Part shown: positions 5,791-7,777 of the stretch, one piece after another
Position numbering within the stretch: position 1 is the stretch's first letter
How the letters are laid out: the number at the start of each line of letters is the position of its first letter
NCBI GenBank assembly: GCA_004525355.1
Contig: SPCK01000085.1
Span: 1 to 7,777 of the forward strand
DNA length: 7,777 nucleotides
Direction of reading: 5' to 3'
DNA from: Spirochaetales bacterium
GTDB lineage: Bacteria > Spirochaetota > Spirochaetia > Treponematales > UBA12059
Translations under genes and position numbers: made by a program
The notes under the pieces: model-generated
Databases searched by the model: none
The model's input: only the letters and a program-made list of their open reading frames with translations
What the model was told of the DNA's origin: nothing

Positions 5791-6016
5791 GGCCGCGTAC
5801 CGGAACTATTCGCGCCGGGTATTGTCTCGCTGCCCGGTAGCCGCGAGTATGGAATCTCTTTCGCGCCGATCGGCAGCGAGGTCTGGTTCGGCTGGCGCGT
5901 CACGGCCGACTGGTCCAGCTCCAGCCTCTATACGGCGCGCCGACGGCAACTGGAGCGAGGCCGTCGACCTGGCTGACCGCGGCCTGCCGGCCGCCGCGTC
6001 GGGCGATATCTGGTGA
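5791..6016 (+). pseudogene. Frameshifted PD40/TolB-like beta-propeller fragment
   Basis: In one frame (from 5791) the DNA reads GRVPELFAPGIVSLPGSREY, continuing GISFAPIGSEVWF up to 5889. This is the characteristic opening of PD40 (WD40-like, TolB-type) propeller proteins, where FAPGIVS precedes a blade written as SPDGxExYF. The similarity continues through SSSLYTARR to about 5940. The next blade motif, DGNWSEAVDLA, is then in the +1 frame, which stops at the TGA at 6014-6016. At least one frameshift around 5929-5945 therefore breaks the gene, the central aspartate of the blade motif is replaced (APIGSE), and only about one blade of a normally multi-blade protein remains. No start codon with a Shine-Dalgarno is visible. 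Such proteins are usually periplasmic or envelope-associated. The fragment ends 28 bp before the lipoprotein gene. Confidence 0.6.
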
Positions 6017-6044
6017 GTAAGCACTGATTGCATTGGGAGTAATC

Positions 6045-7190
6045 ATGAAAATCCGCATACCCGTACTGGCCCTGGCCGCTGCCCTTCCTTGTCTGGCGGC
6101 TTGCCAGGCCATCGCCGCCCAGGCCGAGCGCGTAGCCATCACCGAGGCCGTCGGTTCATACCGCCAGGCTTTCGCTGAGGGCGACAAGGCTCTCTACCTC
6201 AGCCTATTGTTCCCTGGCGACGCGGAGTTCCGGCTGGAGCAGTCCCGCTGGTTCGACTACCGCCTGGCCGCGCGCATTGAGGAGCTGGCGGTCAGCATCG
6301 AGTCCATGGAGAAGCTAAGCCCCGAAGAGTACGCGGTGGTCCTGCACCAAAGCTACCTAATCGGCGAGGAACGCGAGCCGCGCGAGGTGCGCTTCACGCG
6401 GTTGTACCGACGGTCAGGCGAGTCCTGGCTGGACGCCGATTTGGCCTTCGGCGTGTATGAGTCCGAGCACTTCATGATGCGTTATCAGGATACGGCCGCC
6501 CTGGCTGATGTCGAGCGAGTGGCCCGCGACGCCGAGGCCGCTTGGCGCATCGTCAATTCCGGCTACGGCGCAGCCCCGTTCGAGAAGACTGTCGTCAAGC
6601 TGTTTGTCGACCGCGAGCTGCTACGCCAGAATTCAAAAATCACCATCGGCCGCCTTTTCAACGGCTGGGGCGAGCCGGGCGAATCGATCAAGCTTTGGCT
6701 GCGGCCCGACCCGGCCTACTCGTTCCGCTCCTTACTGGCTCACGAGCTGGTCCATAAAGTAACGCTTACCGAGAGCGCCAATCTCTGCAGCTGGTTCGCC
6801 GAGGGCCTGGCCAACCAGTACGGATCCTTCCCGGCTTACGGCAACAGTATGTTGGGCAGTGGCGTGCACAGCCCGGCCGACTATGAGCTCAGCATCGGCT
6901 GGCTGGAGAATTTCGACCCGGAGGCCGTCGACAATGACGAGGACTGGTGGCTGTACGGCGGTATGGCCGGCGTGGTCGTGGAGTTCATGGCCAGCCGCTA
7001 CGGCCATGACGCGCCGCGCCGAATTGTCCAGGCGCTGAAGGCGTGGCCGCAGGAGCGGGAAGGCTATGTCTGGTCCATCCACGACGCCATGCTACGCGGT
7101 TACTTGGCGGCGGCTATCGAACAGGTCCTCGACTTGGACATGGCCCAATTCGACGCCGCTTGGCTGGCCTGGATCGGCGCCAAGCGTTAG
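6045..7190 (+). CDS. Lipoprotein with HExxH zinc-metallopeptidase domain
   Basis: A 381-residue protein that starts with a lipoprotein signal peptide: MKIR, a hydrophobic stretch and the lipobox LAAC with the modified cysteine at C20. It should be exported and anchored to a membrane. Residues about 27-135 look like a small NTF2-like or other alpha/beta domain (AITEAVGSYRQAFAEGDKAL, closing WLDADLAF); this is tentative. From about residue 137 follows a peptidase of the MA (gluzincin) type: HELVH at 233-237 supplies two zinc ligands and the catalytic glutamate, and E253 in WFAEGLA, 16 residues later, is the expected third ligand. Substrates are unknown. The ATG at 6045 is chosen over an upstream TTG because GGGAG lies five bases before it and the signal peptide then begins correctly. 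No promoter or operon partner is evident. It looks intact between two broken genes. Confidence 0.82.
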   Translation: MKIRIPVLALAAALPCLAACQAIAAQAERVAITEAVGSYRQAFAEGDKALYLSLLFPGDAEFRLEQSRWFDYRLAARIEELAVSIESMEKLSPEEYAVVLHQSYLIGEEREPREVRFTRLYRRSGESWLDADLAFGVYESEHFMMRYQDTAALADVERVARDAEAAWRIVNSGYGAAPFEKTVVKLFVDRELLRQNSKITIGRLFNGWGEPGESIKLWLRPDPAYSFRSLLAHELVHKVTLTESANLCSWFAEGLANQYGSFPAYGNSMLGSGVHSPADYELSIGWLENFDPEAVDNDEDWWLYGGMAGVVVEFMASRYGHDAPRRIVQALKAWPQEREGYVWSIHDAMLRGYLAAAIEQVLDLDMAQFDAAWLAWIGAKR

Positions 7191-7205
7191 CTTGGCGGCT
7201 AAACA

Positions 7206-7430
7206 CTAGATTGGCGAGCCGGCACGCGGATCGCGCGATGCTTTGTTCGACATGGCAATCAGCTCGAACCGACTGATCACGCCCAGCCGGCGGTAGAGCA
7301 CGAAGACGCGGTGCTTGAGGGCGCTCAGGCCAAGGCCTTCGGCATAGGCGATTTCCTTGTTGATTCGGCCGTCGAGGATGGCCGCCACGATGCGTCGGTC
7401 TGCCTCGGCTAGCTGGAAGCGGGCGGCCAT
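7206..7430 (-). pseudogene. LuxR-type helix-turn-helix fragment (C-terminal DNA-binding domain only)
   Basis: Up to 74 residues remain. They read as a LuxR/GerE DNA-binding domain: LAEADRRIVAAILDGRINKE, IAYAEGLGLSALKHRVFVLY, then RRLGVISRFELIA, followed by a short tail and TAG. The recognisable pattern is the E-x-x-I-L-x-G-x-x-N-K-E-I-A start, the LS recognition turn and the Y-R-R-L-G-V-x-S-R end. Full LuxR proteins carry a receiver, PAS or autoinducer domain upstream, which is absent. The frame stays open only to about 7448, where a stop (TGA) lies within the tRNA-derived repeat that begins at 7439. The upstream part of the gene therefore appears replaced by that repeat. No Shine-Dalgarno is visible before the internal ATG at 7430. 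It could still make a small DNA-binding protein, but a truncated remnant is more likely. Confidence 0.65.
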
Positions 7431-7438
7431 GCCGGCCA

Positions 7439-7534
7439 GCGCTCGCTCGGTTCAAATCCACTCAGCCCTCTATAAAACAAAACCGGGACGCCGCAAGGAC
7501 GTCCCGGTTTTGTTTATCGGGCTGAGTGGATTTG
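7439..7534. repeat. 96-bp perfect direct repeat, copy 1 (tRNA-Pro 3' end plus terminator)
   Basis: This block is identical, base for base, to 7625-7720. In order it contains a GC-rich lead (GCGCTCGCTC), the tRNA-Pro 3' end in plus orientation (GGTTCAAATCCACTCAGCCC at 7449-7468), a strong bidirectional hairpin, and the tRNA-Pro 3' end in minus orientation (7519-7534). Unlike copy 2 it does not continue into a full tRNA: similarity stops after TTTG at 7534. Its left edge coincides with the point where the LuxR gene is cut. Confidence 0.93.
7475..7515. terminator. Bidirectional Rho-independent terminator, copy 1
   Basis: The arms AAACAAAACCGGGACG (7475-7490) and CGTCCCGGTTTTGTTT (7500-7515) are perfectly complementary over 16 bp, with a nine-base loop. 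The GC core is flanked by an A-rich arm on one side and a T-rich arm on the other, so either strand gives a stem followed by a U tract. It is an orphan copy: no complete tRNA gene precedes it. Confidence 0.85.
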
Positions 7535-7545
7535 GCTTACGCATC

Positions 7546-7560
7546 GGGGCCTCAGGCCCC
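7546..7560. repeat. 15-bp palindrome in the spacer between the direct repeats
   Basis: GGGGCCTCAGGCCCC is a perfect inverted repeat of seven bases around a central C. It lies in the 90-bp spacer 7535-7624 and has no T tract, so it is not a standard terminator. Its role is unknown. Confidence 0.7.
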
Positions 7561-7624
7561 TCGCTTCAGCCCGCCTCGTTCGCTGTCGGCACCATCCTTG
7601 GCGCCTCTTCGCCGCTTCCGCGGC

Positions 7625-7720
7625 GCGCTCGCTCGGTTCAAATCCACTCAGCCCTCTATAAAACAAAACCGGGACGCCGCAAGGACGTCCCGGTTTTGTT
7701 TATCGGGCTGAGTGGATTTG
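7625..7720. repeat. 96-bp perfect direct repeat, copy 2 (overlaps the real tRNA-Pro 3' end)
   Basis: Identical to 7439-7534 with an offset of 186 bp. Its right end lies inside the tRNA-Pro gene, so this is probably the original copy and copy 1 the derivative. The left arm GGTTCAAATCCACTCAGCCC (7635-7654) is the exact reverse complement of 7705-7724 in the tRNA T-arm and acceptor stem. Together with the hairpin, this makes 7635-7724 an imperfect 90-bp palindrome. Confidence 0.93.
7661..7701. terminator. Bidirectional Rho-independent terminator after tRNA-Pro, copy 2
   Basis: The same 16-bp stem and nine-base loop as the copy at 7475-7515. It begins two bases beyond the tRNA 3' end on the minus strand and so terminates the tRNA-Pro transcript. 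In the opposite direction it can also stop transcripts arriving on the plus strand. Confidence 0.9.
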
Positions 7721-7775
7721 AACCACCGACATCTTGGTCCCGAACCAAGCGCGCTAGCCCCTGCGCTACAGCCCG
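7703..7775 (-). tRNA. tRNA-Pro, anticodon CGG
   Basis: A complete 73-nt cloverleaf on the minus strand. The acceptor stem is CGGGCTG/CAGCCCG with discriminator A at 7703. The D-stem is GCGC/GCGC with loop AGGGGCTA, and the anticodon stem is CTTGG/CCAAG around the loop TTCGGGA. The five-base variable loop is ATGTC, and the T-arm is GGTGG-TTCAAAT-CCACT with one G-T pair at its base. The anticodon CGG (7742-7740) reads the proline codon CCG, and C1-G72 is typical of bacterial proline tRNA. The CCA tail is not encoded (TAAAC follows), so it must be added enzymatically. The 3' half is the source of the neighbouring repeats and is a classical kind of integrase attachment site. Confidence 0.95.
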
Positions 7776-7777
7776 TG

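Noticed and set aside
7114..7461. A 115-codon minus-strand frame overlapping the lipoprotein 3' end and the LuxR fragment
   Set aside because: It is very arginine-rich, typical of out-of-frame GC-rich DNA, and conflicts with the recognisable LuxR frame.
7526..7711. A 61-codon plus-strand open frame across the repeats
   Set aside because: It consists of repeat spacer, terminator and tRNA antisense sequence, so it is a by-product of structured non-coding DNA.
7439..7720. CRISPR array or integron attC array
   Set aside because: There are only two copies, each 96 bp with a terminator hairpin inside and tRNA sequence at the ends. No cas gene, integrase or regular short repeat-spacer pattern is seen.

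Overview
The window is bacterial, GC-rich and densely coding in its first two thirds. A lipobox protein suggests a cell envelope with lipoproteins. The lineage cannot be fixed from sequence alone. A spirochaete or another anaerobic gut/sediment bacterium is conceivable, but that is a weak guess.

Left part (1-3744, minus strand): a tightly packed catabolic operon. In transcription order it holds a sugar phosphate isomerase/epimerase-type TIM barrel (2863-3744), the N-terminal (1995-2846) and C-terminal (1045-1998) subunits of a split transketolase, a second sugar isomerase-type TIM barrel (70-1035), and the first 19 codons of a 2-hydroxyacid dehydrogenase that resembles glyoxylate/hydroxypyruvate reductase (1-58). 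Junctions are a 4-bp ATGA overlap or gaps of 9-16 bp, with Shine-Dalgarno sequences lying on or beside the preceding stop codons. Two isomerases, a two-carbon ketol transferase and a short 2-hydroxyacid reductase suggest breakdown of an unusual sugar or sugar acid. Pathways such as apiose degradation use a split transketolase, but the substrate here is unknown, and no kinase or transporter lies in the window.

Centre (3745-5155): an AT-rich divergent control region. It carries a good sigma70-type promoter in each direction and two related TTGNATACAA operator-like sites. On the plus strand follow two GntR/FCD regulators that overlap by 4 bp (GTGA). The four predicted metal/ligand residues fall at the same residue numbers in both (D132, H136, H177, H199), so they look like a tandem duplicate that diverged. 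The predicted start of the first regulator's transcript coincides with its ATG, so that mRNA may be leaderless.

Right part (5156-7777): a different, scarred landscape. About 890 bp without an intact gene ends in a frameshifted PD40-like beta-propeller fragment. Then come an intact lipoprotein with an HExxH zinc-metallopeptidase motif (6045-7190) and the DNA-binding tail of a LuxR-type regulator (minus strand), whose upstream part is lost right at the edge of a repeat. The end holds two perfect 96-bp direct repeats built from the 3' end of the neighbouring tRNA-Pro(CGG) gene plus a bidirectional terminator. Each repeat also contains an inverted second copy of the tRNA 3' end. This looks like a tRNA-linked recombination or integration site where genes have been lost and gained.
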